In this document: in pieces, positions 1-6,228 of the stretch
Layout: each line of letters opens with the position of its first letter
How positions within the stretch are numbered: the stretch's first letter is position 1
NCBI GenBank assembly: GCA_034423135.1
Contig: DAOUJC010000015.1
Span: forward strand, 1-13,043
Length of the DNA stretch: 13,043 nucleotides
Source: JAPPHY01 sp034423135
GTDB lineage: Bacteria > Chloroflexota > Dehalococcoidia > Lucifugimonadales > UBA2985
Direction of reading: 5' to 3'
Program-made: the position numbers and the translations under genes
Notes under the pieces: model-generated
Seen by the model: only the letters and a program-made list of their open reading frames with translations
The model's database searches: none
What the model was told of the DNA's origin: nothing

Positions 1-96
1 CTGCGCAGCTTATGCCGGCGCCCATAGATGCAGGACCGAACTCTCAAACACAGCCCACCGGATTCAGGGCCTTGACAGAGCAACTCATTTCATAGA

Positions 97-121
97 TGAG
101 CTTGTCGAAGGGCATGAGCGG
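97..121 (+). repeat. REP-like hairpin, type II, left arm lost
   Basis: This matches the right two thirds of the type II repeat at 2543-2579: the loop GAGCTTGTCGA, then AGGGC, then the outer arm ATGAGCGG. The left outer arm (CCCGCTCACCC in intact copies) is missing and is replaced by unrelated sequence, so this is a truncated or decayed copy. Confidence 0.75.
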
Positions 122-141
122 ACGGTGCTTGCGTATGTAGG

Positions 142-178
142 CCCGCTCAAATGGTTCGACACGCTCACCATGAGCGGG
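142..178 (-). repeat. REP-like hairpin, type I
   Basis: A 37-bp unit with outer arms CCCGCTCA and TGAGCGGG, inner arms TGGT and ACCA, and a TCGACACGCTC loop. The loop has one change from the other type I copies (ACG for AGG). The outer arms pair perfectly. Orientation is given by the GAGCYTGTCGA loop, which lies on the minus strand here. Confidence 0.9.
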
Positions 179-211
179 TCGAGGACAGGCCATGAGCCGC
201 CCGTCGGCAGG

Positions 212-240
212 TTGACCGCGCGGTGAGCATGACTTAGCAT
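212..240 (+). promoter_or_regulatory. Sigma-70-type promoter for the epimerase gene
   Basis: TTGACC at 212-217 is followed by a 17-bp spacer and TAGCAT at 235-240. The -35 matches consensus at 5 of 6 positions and the -10 at 4 of 6. Transcription would begin near 247 and give a leader of about 40 nt before the ATG at 289. The call rests on motif and spacing only. Confidence 0.5.
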
Positions 241-288
241 ACGCAGTGAACCGCCACGGCCCCAGCCGTAGACTAGGAGGTGGTACGC

Positions 289-1398
289 ATGAAGGCTCTG
301 GTAATCGGAGGGACGGGCCCGTCCGGCCCGTACATCGTCCACGGCCTCACCGAGCGCGGCTACGAGGTTGTTGTGCTGCACGGCGGCCAGCACGAACCTG
401 AGTCCGTCCAGTACGTCGAGCACATCCACACCGATCCACACTTCGCGGAGACGCTGGAGTCCGCGCTTGACGGCCGCAGTTTCGACGTAGCAATTGCCAC
501 CTACGGCAGAATCCGCCTGATCGCGGAGGTGCTCAAGGGCAAGACGCAGCGACTGATCACCGTGAGCGGCGGCATGCTCTACGCGCCTCGCAACGACCCG
601 CGATGGGGACCGCTCGGAGCGCCCGCAGCCATCCCGGAGGACGCCCCCGTGACCGTCGACCCGGACGGCCCCAGGCTGCCCTACATGATCTGGGTCACGG
701 AGCAGACCGTCCTGCAGGCACACACCGAGGGCCACTACAACGCCACCATCTTCCGTTACCCGGGCATCTACGGCCCCGGCGCGCCCGCCAACCCGGAGTG
801 GAGCATCGTGCGAAGAGCGCTCGACGGGCGCAGGCAGCTCATCGTGTCCGCCGGCAGGGGCGTCGGCAGGCGCGCATTCGGGCAGAACGCGGCGCACGCG
901 GTGCTGCTCGGCGTGGACAAGCCCAACGAGTCTGCGGGGCAGGTCTACAACGTGGGTGAGGAGACCCAGTACTCGCAGAGCCAGATAGCCCGGTTCATCG
1001 GTGGGCTGATGGGCCACGAGTGGGAGCTGGTGGAGCTGCCGCCGTCGCTTGCGGCGAGGGTGTACCGGGGAGGGAGCGCGCAGGCAGGCCCGGGCACCGA
1101 GATGGACATCACCAAGATCAGGACCGAGCTGGGATACCGCGACGTCGTGGGCGTGGCGGAAGCGCTGACGCTCTCGACGGAGTGGCTGATGGAGAACAGA
1201 CCTGAACCCGGCGGCGAGATCGAGCAGCAGCTGGGCGACCCATTCGCCTACGACGCTGAGGATGAGCTGATCCGAGCGTACACCGAGGGCATAGCGGAGG
1301 CGGAGAGCGTGGAGTTCCCGGAGGTCAACTCGGGCCACATGTACCGCCATCCGAGGCGGCCCGGCGAGGCGTGGGCGCCACCGCAGCGGCGGCAGTAG
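289..1398 (+). CDS. NAD-dependent epimerase/dehydratase (atypical SDR)
   Basis: Protein of 369 residues from the extended short-chain dehydrogenase/epimerase superfamily, probably cytosolic; substrate unknown. The N-terminus MKALVIGGTGPSG (residues 1-13) is the Rossmann beta-strand and glycine-rich loop that holds NAD(P). S93 in TVSGGMLY fits the catalytic Ser position, and FRYPGIYGPG (155-164) is the usual epimerase segment after the active site. The expected Y-x-x-x-K reads Y132-M-I-W-V136, so the catalytic Lys is absent. That suggests altered chemistry, or a binding or regulatory role. The ATG at 289 is chosen over an in-frame GTG at 280 because AGGAGG at 275-280 sits 8 nt upstream of it and overlaps the GTG. 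The last 60 residues or so are a charged extension beyond the core fold. The gene ends 18 bp from the convergent msrA, with no terminator hairpin visible between them. Confidence 0.85.
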   Translation: MKALVIGGTGPSGPYIVHGLTERGYEVVVLHGGQHEPESVQYVEHIHTDPHFAETLESALDGRSFDVAIATYGRIRLIAEVLKGKTQRLITVSGGMLYAPRNDPRWGPLGAPAAIPEDAPVTVDPDGPRLPYMIWVTEQTVLQAHTEGHYNATIFRYPGIYGPGAPANPEWSIVRRALDGRRQLIVSAGRGVGRRAFGQNAAHAVLLGVDKPNESAGQVYNVGEETQYSQSQIARFIGGLMGHEWELVELPPSLAARVYRGGSAQAGPGTEMDITKIRTELGYRDVVGVAEALTLSTEWLMENRPEPGGEIEQQLGDPFAYDAEDELIRAYTEGIAEAESVEFPEVNSGHMYRHPRRPGEAWAPPQRRQ

Positions 1399-1416
1399 AC
1401 GAGAGCCGCGCCCGGA

Positions 1417-1989
1417 TCACATGTACATCGTGGCTTCGGCCGCCTCGGGCTTCAGCCGCTCCAGGTACTCCTTGCGGAACTTCGCCACCTTCGGCTGGAT
1501 CAGAATCTGGCAGTACGGCTGGAACGTGTTGTTGCGGAAGTACTGCTGATGGTAGTCCTCGGCGACGAAGAAGGCGGTGGCGGGAGCGATCTCCGTGACG
1601 ATGGGCCGATCCCACAGCCGCGCCCGGTCGATCTCCGTCATCACCTCCTCCGCGGTCGCCTGCTGCTCCGGCGTGTGGACGAATATGGCTGAGCGGTACT
1701 GCGTGCCGACGTCCGGCCCCTGGCGGTTCAGTGTCGTCGGGTCGTGGATGGTGAAGAATATTTCCAGCAGCTCCCGATACGATACGACGCTCGGGTCGTA
1801 GGTGAGTCGCACAGCTTCCGCGTGGCCGGTGCGGCCGCCGCACACCAGCTCGTAGCTGGGGTTGGGCACGTGGCCTCCAATGTAGCCTGACTCCACCTTG
1901 TGGACGCCGATTAGCTGCTCGTAGACCGCCTCCAGGCACCAGAAGCACCCGCCCGCAAGCGTCGCGATCTCTGTGGTCTGGTCGTTCAT
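1417..1989 (-). CDS. msrA: Peptide methionine sulfoxide reductase MsrA
   Basis: MsrA reduces the S epimer of methionine sulfoxide, free or in proteins, using thioredoxin, and so repairs oxidised proteins in the cytosol. The 190 residues cover a full single-domain MsrA. GGCFWC at 13-18 carries the catalytic Cys15; Glu20 and GYIGG (35-39) follow. Then come Y46, the GGRTGHAEAV segment with Glu58, the GTQYRS strand and a late QPYC (Cys160) that can act as resolving cysteine. Cys18 beside the catalytic Cys is a common variant. The start is secure: the minus strand has AGGAGG (1999-2004) 9 nt before the ATG at 1989. No MsrB domain is fused. The gene is monocistronic, converges on the epimerase gene and diverges from the small gene at 2160. 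A promoter is visible at 2061-2089. Confidence 0.97.
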   Translation of the reverse strand: MNDQTTEIATLAGGCFWCLEAVYEQLIGVHKVESGYIGGHVPNPSYELVCGGRTGHAEAVRLTYDPSVVSYRELLEIFFTIHDPTTLNRQGPDVGTQYRSAIFVHTPEQQATAEEVMTEIDRARLWDRPIVTEIAPATAFFVAEDYHQQYFRNNTFQPYCQILIQPKVAKFRKEYLERLKPEAAEATMYM

Positions 1990-2060
1990 ATCACTGCACC
2001 TCCTGTCGGCGAGCCGCGCCCCATTCCTGCGGCCCCGTGACGCCTCAAACCTGTGCTACC

Positions 2061-2089
2061 ATTATGGGCGAACGGCTGTGAATTGGCAA
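2061..2089 (-). promoter_or_regulatory. Sigma-70-type promoter for msrA
   Basis: Read on the minus strand, TTGCCA (2089-2084) is followed by 17 bp and CATAAT (2066-2061). Each hexamer matches consensus at 5 of 6 positions. The start would lie near 2054, giving a leader of about 65 nt before the msrA ATG. Confidence 0.55.
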
Positions 2090-2159
2090 TTGCGGACTAC
2101 TGCCGAACGGCGCGGCACCCCGTTGCCGCGGCGGGCCGAACCGCAGAGAGGAGCGCCGC

Positions 2160-2465
2160 GTGGACAGACCAGAACTGCTGGACGAGGCCCGGTGGAGAGC
2201 CGTGCTCTCAGCCGCCGACCCGGAGCTTGCGGACGACCCCGTCGGCTGCGAGCTGCTGGCGTTCAGGCTAGCAGGCCAGTACCTGCCCGCGTTGCTCGCC
2301 GCACGGCGGCCGGAGGACCGGCAGCGCGTGTGGAACGCGCTCTGGAGCTACATGACAGTGGCCCCCACGAGATCCAAGCCGTTCGTCCTGTCGAGCGAGA
2401 CGGCGGACGGGCTGATTGCGGCGGTGCAGGATGAGCTTGGGCGCATGGGAGTGGAGGTTGTGTGA
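2160..2465 (+). CDS. Hypothetical protein, 101 residues
   Basis: I do not recognise this protein. It is a small, mostly helical-looking, acidic protein of 101 residues with one Cys (residue 30), no signal peptide, no membrane segment and no obvious metal-binding or nucleotide-binding motif. The start is a GTG at 2160, chosen because GAGAGGAG (2146-2153) lies 6 nt upstream. No other start in this frame has a comparable site. The codon pattern is GC-rich at third positions like the neighbouring genes, which supports a real gene. It is transcribed away from msrA. The +strand sequence TGCTACCAT near 2054-2062 could be an extended -10, but no -35 accompanies it. REP-like hairpins begin 30 bp after its stop and could protect or end its transcript. 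Confidence 0.7.
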   Translation: MDRPELLDEARWRAVLSAADPELADDPVGCELLAFRLAGQYLPALLAARRPEDRQRVWNALWSYMTVAPTRSKPFVLSSETADGLIAAVQDELGRMGVEVV

Positions 2466-2495
2466 GACGAGCGCGGCGCGCGGCCTTCCCACCTG

Positions 2496-2532
2496 CCCGC
2501 TCATATGGTTCGACAGGCTCACCATGAGCGGG
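2496..2532 (-). repeat. REP-like hairpin, type I, first of a doublet
   Basis: A 37-bp unit. Outer arms CCCGCTCA and TGAGCGGG pair perfectly, inner arms TGGT and ACCA pair, and the loop is TCGACAGGCTC. It is followed after 10 bp by a type II unit in the opposite orientation. Confidence 0.93.
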
Positions 2533-2542
2533 CCTAATCCCA

Positions 2543-2579
2543 CCCGCTCACCCTGAGCTTGTCGAAGGGCGTGAGCGGG
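2543..2579 (+). repeat. REP-like hairpin, type II, second of a doublet
   Basis: A 37-bp unit. The outer arms CCCGCTCA and TGAGCGGG are as in type I, but the inner arms are CCCT and AGGG around the loop GAGCTTGTCGA. Its right end abuts a half-hairpin GCCGCAAT (2580-2587), which is part of another repeat module. Confidence 0.93.
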
Positions 2580-2616
2580 GCCGCAATGACGGAGGCGGCG
2601 GTTGCGGCCTCCACTC
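2580..2616 (+). repeat. GC-rich repeat segment preceding the 113-bp element
   Basis: The stretch is nearly identical to 12347-12386, where the later copy has 3 extra bases. It contains GGAGGC and GCCTCC, which can pair. Its first 8 bp, GCCGCAAT, are the right half of a hairpin that is complete at 12335-12354 and 9675-9694. Confidence 0.75.
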
Positions 2617-2729
2617 CCGTCATTTCGAGCGAAGCCGAGAAATCTGGAGCATTCGGCGTGGTTCACTGCCGGTCTGAGGGCGAGTGTCTTAGATTCTTCG
2701 ACTCCGCTGCGCTTCGCTCAGAATGACGG
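2617..2729. repeat. 113-bp MITE-like inverted repeat, copy A
   Basis: The ends are CCGTCATT and AATGACGG. The arms are long imperfect complements: GTCATTTCGAGCG on the left answers CGCTCAGAATGAC on the right, and the motif AGAAATCT answers AGATTCTT. The unit has the same length as the copy at 12387-12499 and by eye about nine in ten of its bases. It has no coding capacity, so any movement would depend on enzymes from elsewhere. Confidence 0.85.
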
Positions 2730-2760
2730 ATGGGAACGCGGGCCGTCATGCCGTCTCTTG

Positions 2761-2797
2761 CCCGCTCATGGTGAGCCTGTCGAACCATTTGAGCGGG
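2761..2797 (+). repeat. REP-like hairpin, type I, single
   Basis: This is the exact reverse orientation of the type I unit: CCCGCTCA, inner arms TGGT and ACCA around GAGCCTGTCGA, and outer right arm TGAGCGGG preceded by TT. No type II partner stands beside it. Confidence 0.9.
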
Positions 2798-2847
2798 TCA
2801 GCACACTAGCCTCGCTCATACCTTCTGGCAGACTTAGCTCGTGCGGG

Positions 2848-3609
2848 CTAGGTGGCAGACTGGCGCACGGACGCCAGGAACTCCAGGAGCAGCGCGTTGA
2901 AGTCCTCCGGGCGGTCGCGCTGCACCTCGTGGCCGGCGCCTTCGAACACCTCCAGCCGCGAGCCGGGTATCGCGGCGTGCAGGTGGTGCGCGTTCCACAC
3001 GTCCACCCAGGGGTCGTCGGCGCCCTGAACGATGAGCGTGGGGCACGTGATGCGATCCAGTGAGCCGCCGACCGGGTCGCCGCCGGCCGCCCAGAGCTCC
3101 TCGAACGCGTTCACGTACTCCGTGACCATCTCCGACCAGTACGGGTCGCCGTGATAGCGGGCCAGCGCCTCCTGGAAGCCCGGCGACAGCTGCTCCGGCG
3201 GCACCCACTCCCGTGTCATCGCCATGCCCTTCTCGTCAACGACGGCCTCGCCGCCGATGAGCGTCAGCGAGCGCAGGTGCTCGCCGTAGCGGGTCGCCAC
3301 GACCATCGCCACGATTGCGCCGTCGCTGAACCCGCACAGGTGGACGGGGGACACGCCTAGATGCTCAATGAGCGCGATCACGTCCTCGGCGTCACGGGAG
3401 TGAAAGGCCCCATCGAAGAGGTCACGCCTGCCTGACCTGCCGTAGCCCAGGAAGTCCAGCACAATGAGTCGGTAGTCCCGCGCCAGACCATCCAACTGGC
3501 GGCGGAAGTGCGCTTCGCCCGTGCCGAGCGCGCCGTGCAGCAGCACCAGGGGCTCACCCTTGCCGTGGAGCGTGCAGTGCATGCGGCCATGCCTGACCGC
3601 AACGTCCAT
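2848..3609 (-). CDS. Alpha/beta hydrolase
   Basis: A serine hydrolase of the alpha/beta fold, 253 residues from the ATG at 3609. It resembles small esterases and enol-lactonases; the substrate is unknown. LVLLHG (21-26) is the oxyanion strand, the nucleophile elbow is GFSDG with Ser95, the acid is Asp199 in VQGADDP, and the base is His227 in GAGHEV. A cap region lies around residues 120-185. No signal peptide is visible, so the enzyme is probably cytosolic. The start is uncertain. The open frame reaches a GTG at 3699 without a good ribosome site. GGAGG at 3647-3643 sits 6 nt upstream of an in-frame CTG at 3636, while the ATG at 3609 has no such site but fits the family N-terminus. The gene diverges from the transporter at 3759. 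Confidence 0.88.
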   Translation of the reverse strand: MDVAVRHGRMHCTLHGKGEPLVLLHGALGTGEAHFRRQLDGLARDYRLIVLDFLGYGRSGRRDLFDGAFHSRDAEDVIALIEHLGVSPVHLCGFSDGAIVAMVVATRYGEHLRSLTLIGGEAVVDEKGMAMTREWVPPEQLSPGFQEALARYHGDPYWSEMVTEYVNAFEELWAAGGDPVGGSLDRITCPTLIVQGADDPWVDVWNAHHLHAAIPGSRLEVFEGAGHEVQRDRPEDFNALLLEFLASVRQSAT

Positions 3610-3633
3610 CTCCACTGCATCCGCGTCGTTCGT

Positions 3634-3647
3634 CAGTCTGCACCTCC
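3634..3647 (-). promoter_or_regulatory. Strong Shine-Dalgarno before an in-frame CTG (hydrolase start candidate)
   Basis: On the minus strand, GGGAGG is followed by 6-7 nt and then CTG (3636-3634), in frame with the hydrolase and 27 nt upstream of its first good ATG. If CTG initiates here, the protein gains nine residues. The site is real; its use is not proven. Confidence 0.4.
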
Positions 3648-3664
3648 CTCGCTCCTGCCAGCCG

Positions 3665-3676
3665 CGAGCGCGCTCG
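3665..3676. repeat. 12-bp perfect palindrome in the divergent spacer
   Basis: CGAGCGCGCTCG is a perfect palindrome between the divergently transcribed hydrolase and MFS genes. It could be an operator, but a palindrome of this length in GC-rich DNA can arise by chance. Confidence 0.3.
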
Positions 3677-3680
3677 AGTA

Positions 3681-3709
3681 TTGCGTGAGCAGTGCGCACA
3701 GCCTAACTT
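3681..3709 (+). promoter_or_regulatory. Weak promoter candidate for the MFS gene
   Basis: TTGCGT (3681-3686), a 17-bp spacer and TAACTT (3704-3709). Only three positions of each hexamer match consensus. If used, it would put the in-frame TTG at 3681 outside the message, in agreement with the ATG at 3759 as start. Confidence 0.25.
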
Positions 3710-3758
3710 AAGGCGACCGCAGCGTCCAGCGGCGCGACTAGCTAAACGCAGACAGCCG

Positions 3759-5132
3759 ATGTATGATGTGGCGAATCGCCCAGCGAACTCCGCCGCAACG
3801 GCCGCACCACCTAATCCGAAGGCTGCCGCCGTCGCACCACTGACGCCCGGCAACCGCAACCCTCGAAATACCTTGAGACCAGCCGACCAACCGGTAGACG
3901 CAACCCCACCTGCGAGCGCGCCGGCCGCAGCCTCGGACAGGCAGCCATTCTACGCCTGGGTGGTGATGAGCAACCTGTGGGGCATGGACCTGGTCAACAC
4001 GTTCATCTTCATGTCCATCGGCGTGCTCATTCCCATCTGGACTGAAGGCCTTGGCATGACGCCCTTGCAGGCTGGGCTGATGGGCTCCGCAGGCTTCATG
4101 GGCTTCGGCCTGATGGCCCTGCCCGCCAGCATCTGGCTTACCCGGTACAACCCGAGGCTCGTCACTCTCTTGAGCGCGCTTGGCATGGGAGCCGCGGCCA
4201 TGCTCCACGCCGTTGCGCCCACTGTGGAGGTGCTGCTGGCCGCCCGCTTCACATTCGTCCTGATGGCTGTCTGCCGGATTCAGATGCAGGTCATCTTCAT
4301 CCAGCAGTGGTTCCGCGCCAGGCTCTACGCGGTGGTGAACAGCATTGACTTCAGCATCAGGTCGATAGGTCAGATGGCCGGCATCGCCGCTACGCCCTCG
4401 ATGGTGTCGCTGCTTGGAGGCTGGCGAGAAGTCCACGTGGCGATGGCAGCGGCGATTGTGGTCTTCTCGGTGGTGTGGCTGTTCGCCGGGCGCGAGCGAC
4501 GGCGCACTCAGGCGGAGGGCGGGCCTGCGCCGCAGGTGGGGAACCCTGCCGGAGTGCTGAAGAGGCGCAAGGTGCTCTGGGTTGTCGCGGGCTGCCAGAT
4601 GGGAGCCGCGGCGGCATTCGCATCCTTCATGACATTCTACCCGACCTACGCCCTCGATAAGCTGGACATCTCCCTAACCACCGTCGGCCTGCTGATGGCC
4701 GCCTTCCCGATCGGCGGCGTTGTCGGCTCCATGTCCGCCGGCGCGCTGTCGGAGCTAATCGGGCGCAGGAAGCCGTTCATCTGGGTGCCCGGCATAATCC
4801 TGCCCGTCACCTACCTGGCACTGCTGATGGTCGACTCATTCCTTCCGGCGTACCTGCTGCTGTTCGTTGCGGGCATGTGCGCGATGGCGGTGCCTCCAAT
4901 TCTGGCGACAATGCCGTTGGACATGCAGCTACCCCCGCGGGAGGTTGCGGTGACACTGGGTCTGGTGCGCACGCTGTTTCCGTTGGGCGCGACGATGGGG
5001 CCGCTGCTTGTCGGGTTCCTGCTGGAGGACACGGGCTCGCTGTTCATCGGCATGTGCGTGGTCTCGCCGATGGCGCTCACGCTGCTGGTGGGCGGCAGGT
5101 TTCTGCCGGAGACGGGCGGCCGCGGCCGCTGA
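3759..5132 (+). CDS. MFS transporter
   Basis: Inner-membrane secondary transporter of the major facilitator superfamily, 457 residues from the ATG at 3759; substrate unknown. Twelve hydrophobic helices can be traced in two six-helix halves, roughly residues 64-245 and 270-450. A hydrophilic loop around 245-270 (GRERRRTQ to LKRRK) links them. The cytosolic loop 2-3 motif is degenerate in the first half (LTRYNPRL) and clearer in the second (LSELIGRRKP, 330-339). FYAWVVM at the first helix resembles transporters of the oxalate/formate antiporter and monocarboxylate group. The first 62 residues are an unusual Ala/Pro/Asn-rich, probably disordered tail. The frame opens at a TTG at 3681, but I prefer the ATG because nothing recognisable lies upstream. 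No strong Shine-Dalgarno is seen. The gene converges on xer across 79 bp in which I see no clear terminator. Confidence 0.9.
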   Translation: MYDVANRPANSAATAAPPNPKAAAVAPLTPGNRNPRNTLRPADQPVDATPPASAPAAASDRQPFYAWVVMSNLWGMDLVNTFIFMSIGVLIPIWTEGLGMTPLQAGLMGSAGFMGFGLMALPASIWLTRYNPRLVTLLSALGMGAAAMLHAVAPTVEVLLAARFTFVLMAVCRIQMQVIFIQQWFRARLYAVVNSIDFSIRSIGQMAGIAATPSMVSLLGGWREVHVAMAAAIVVFSVVWLFAGRERRRTQAEGGPAPQVGNPAGVLKRRKVLWVVAGCQMGAAAAFASFMTFYPTYALDKLDISLTTVGLLMAAFPIGGVVGSMSAGALSELIGRRKPFIWVPGIILPVTYLALLMVDSFLPAYLLLFVAGMCAMAVPPILATMPLDMQLPPREVAVTLGLVRTLFPLGATMGPLLVGFLLEDTGSLFIGMCVVSPMALTLLVGGRFLPETGGRGR

Positions 5133-5211
5133 CGACGGGGCCTACCATAACTGCCGCATTCGCGGTCATTGGCGCAGGGACGGGACGCCTCACGCCGGTC
5201 GGACGCCGGGA

Positions 5212-6219
5212 CTAGTCCGAATCCGCGTCATTGCGCGCTCTTGGATGCGCTTGCAAGTAGACTCTGCGTGAGTTGGCAAGACTCACGTGCGTATAGATCT
5301 GCGTGGTCGCCGGCGAGGAGTGTCCCAGCAACTCCTGCACTATCCGCAGATCGGCGCCCCCGTCCAGCATGTGCGTCGCAAAGCTGTGACGCAGCATGTG
5401 CGGGTGAACCTTGGCGTCTATGGACATCAGGCCGTAGCGTTTCACCATCTCCTGCACGGAGCGCTTGGTGAGCCGGCCGCCGGACTTGTTGAGGAATAAG
5501 GCATCCGTCCTCCGGCCTCCCTCCAGCCTTGGCCGCCCGACCGTGACGTACTGCTCCACGGCTTCCTGCGCCGGTCGACCCATGATCGCCTCCCGCTCCT
5601 TGGAGCCCTTGCCCACCGTCCGAACCACGCGGCGCCGCAGGTCGACATCCCCGAGGTCCAGACCGGAGAGCTCGCTCACGCGCAGGCCGGTGGCGTAGAG
5701 CAGCTCCAGGATCGCGCGATCGCGCAACTGAATCTCCGGCGGCTTGGGCTTGCCCATCGATTCCGAGGCGTCCGGCGCGTTCAGCAGGCGCTCCACTTCC
5801 TGGCGGTCAACCACCCTGGGCAGCAGCCGCTCGGTCTTGGGTATGAGCGACCGAGACTGGCGGCTGCCCCGCTTCCACAGCGGGTCGGGAGGCACCACGC
5901 CTCGCGCCGTGAGGTAGCGGAAGAACGAACGGAGCGCAACCAGGTGACGGGTCACGCTCGCCCTTTCGTGGCCTGTCCTGGTGCGGGCGCGGCCCTCGCG
6001 GATGCGCCTGCCGGACATGAGCCACGAGATGTATCGCCTGAGAAACGCGCGGTCTACCCGATCCAGCGACCCGACCTGCTGCTGCTCAAGCAGCTCCATG
6101 AGCGGGTTCAGGTCGTCCAGGTAGTTGCGCACGGTGTACTCGGAGAGGTTGCGCTCTCCGATCAGGTGCTCACGGTAGCCTTCGAGGTGCTCCCTCGCCT
6201 GCGCGGCGCCAGCGCTCAG
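5212..6219 (-). CDS. xerC: XerC/XerD-type tyrosine recombinase
   Basis: Site-specific recombinase of the Xer type, 335 residues, expected to resolve chromosome dimers at a dif site. The N-terminal SAM-like DNA-binding domain spans about 8-105 and the catalytic domain about 130-320. All six catalytic residues are visible: Arg180 (ATGLRVSEL), Lys204 (VGKGSKER), His274 and Arg277 (HPHMLRH), His300 (LLGHSS) and Tyr309 (IYTHVS). The start is odd. No ATG, GTG or TTG lies where the N-terminal domain needs one. A CTG at 6219 has GGAGG 7 nt upstream and overlaps the topA stop as CTGA, the layout of a coupled ATGA junction. A GTG at 6303 would overlap topA by 88 bp. An internal GTG (codon 30) would delete part of the DNA-binding domain. 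The frame continues open to 6702, but only as topA shadow. XerC versus XerD cannot be decided here. Confidence 0.93.
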   Translation of the reverse strand: MSAGAAQAREHLEGYREHLIGERNLSEYTVRNYLDDLNPLMELLEQQQVGSLDRVDRAFLRRYISWLMSGRRIREGRARTRTGHERASVTRHLVALRSFFRYLTARGVVPPDPLWKRGSRQSRSLIPKTERLLPRVVDRQEVERLLNAPDASESMGKPKPPEIQLRDRAILELLYATGLRVSELSGLDLGDVDLRRRVVRTVGKGSKEREAIMGRPAQEAVEQYVTVGRPRLEGGRRTDALFLNKSGGRLTKRSVQEMVKRYGLMSIDAKVHPHMLRHSFATHMLDGGADLRIVQELLGHSSPATTQIYTHVSLANSRRVYLQAHPRARNDADSD

Positions 6220-6228
6220 ACCGCCACC
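6216..6228 (-). promoter_or_regulatory. CTGA stop/start overlap with strong Shine-Dalgarno (topA-xer)
   Basis: On the minus strand, GGAGG is followed by TGGCGGT and then CTGA. The TGA ends topA and the CTG opens the xer frame. Spacing and overlap are those of translational coupling, except that the initiator would be CTG. Confidence 0.5.

Larger units (their letters stand above)
2466..2847. other. Repeat cluster between the orphan gene and the hydrolase
   Basis: No gene is supported in these 382 bp. The stretch holds an inverted REP doublet (2496-2579), a GC-rich repeat segment (2580-2616), a 113-bp MITE-like inverted repeat (2617-2729) and a further REP unit (2761-2797). Both flanking genes are transcribed towards it, so the hairpins may also act as bidirectional 3' end structures. 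Confidence 0.8.

Noticed and set aside
1..95. Open frame ending in TAG at 93-95, possibly the tail of a gene to the left.
   Set aside because: Only about 30 codons are visible with no recognisable motif, so it cannot be told from chance. A repeat begins just after the TAG, which would fit a gene end but does not prove it.
85..1350. 421-codon open frame on the minus strand opposite the epimerase gene.
   Set aside because: It is antisense to a clear enzyme gene. Its composition (Arg, His, Val, Leu, Pro) is that of a GC-rich shadow frame and no family motif is present.
2496..2797. CRISPR array suggested by repeated units of constant length (37 bp).
   Set aside because: Spacers are only 7-10 bp or irregular, units alternate in orientation and form hairpins, and no cas gene is near.
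5133..5211. Terminator between the convergent MFS and xer genes.
   Set aside because: Only a 4-bp stem (CCGC/GCGG near 5153-5164) without a T-run is visible, which is too weak to call.
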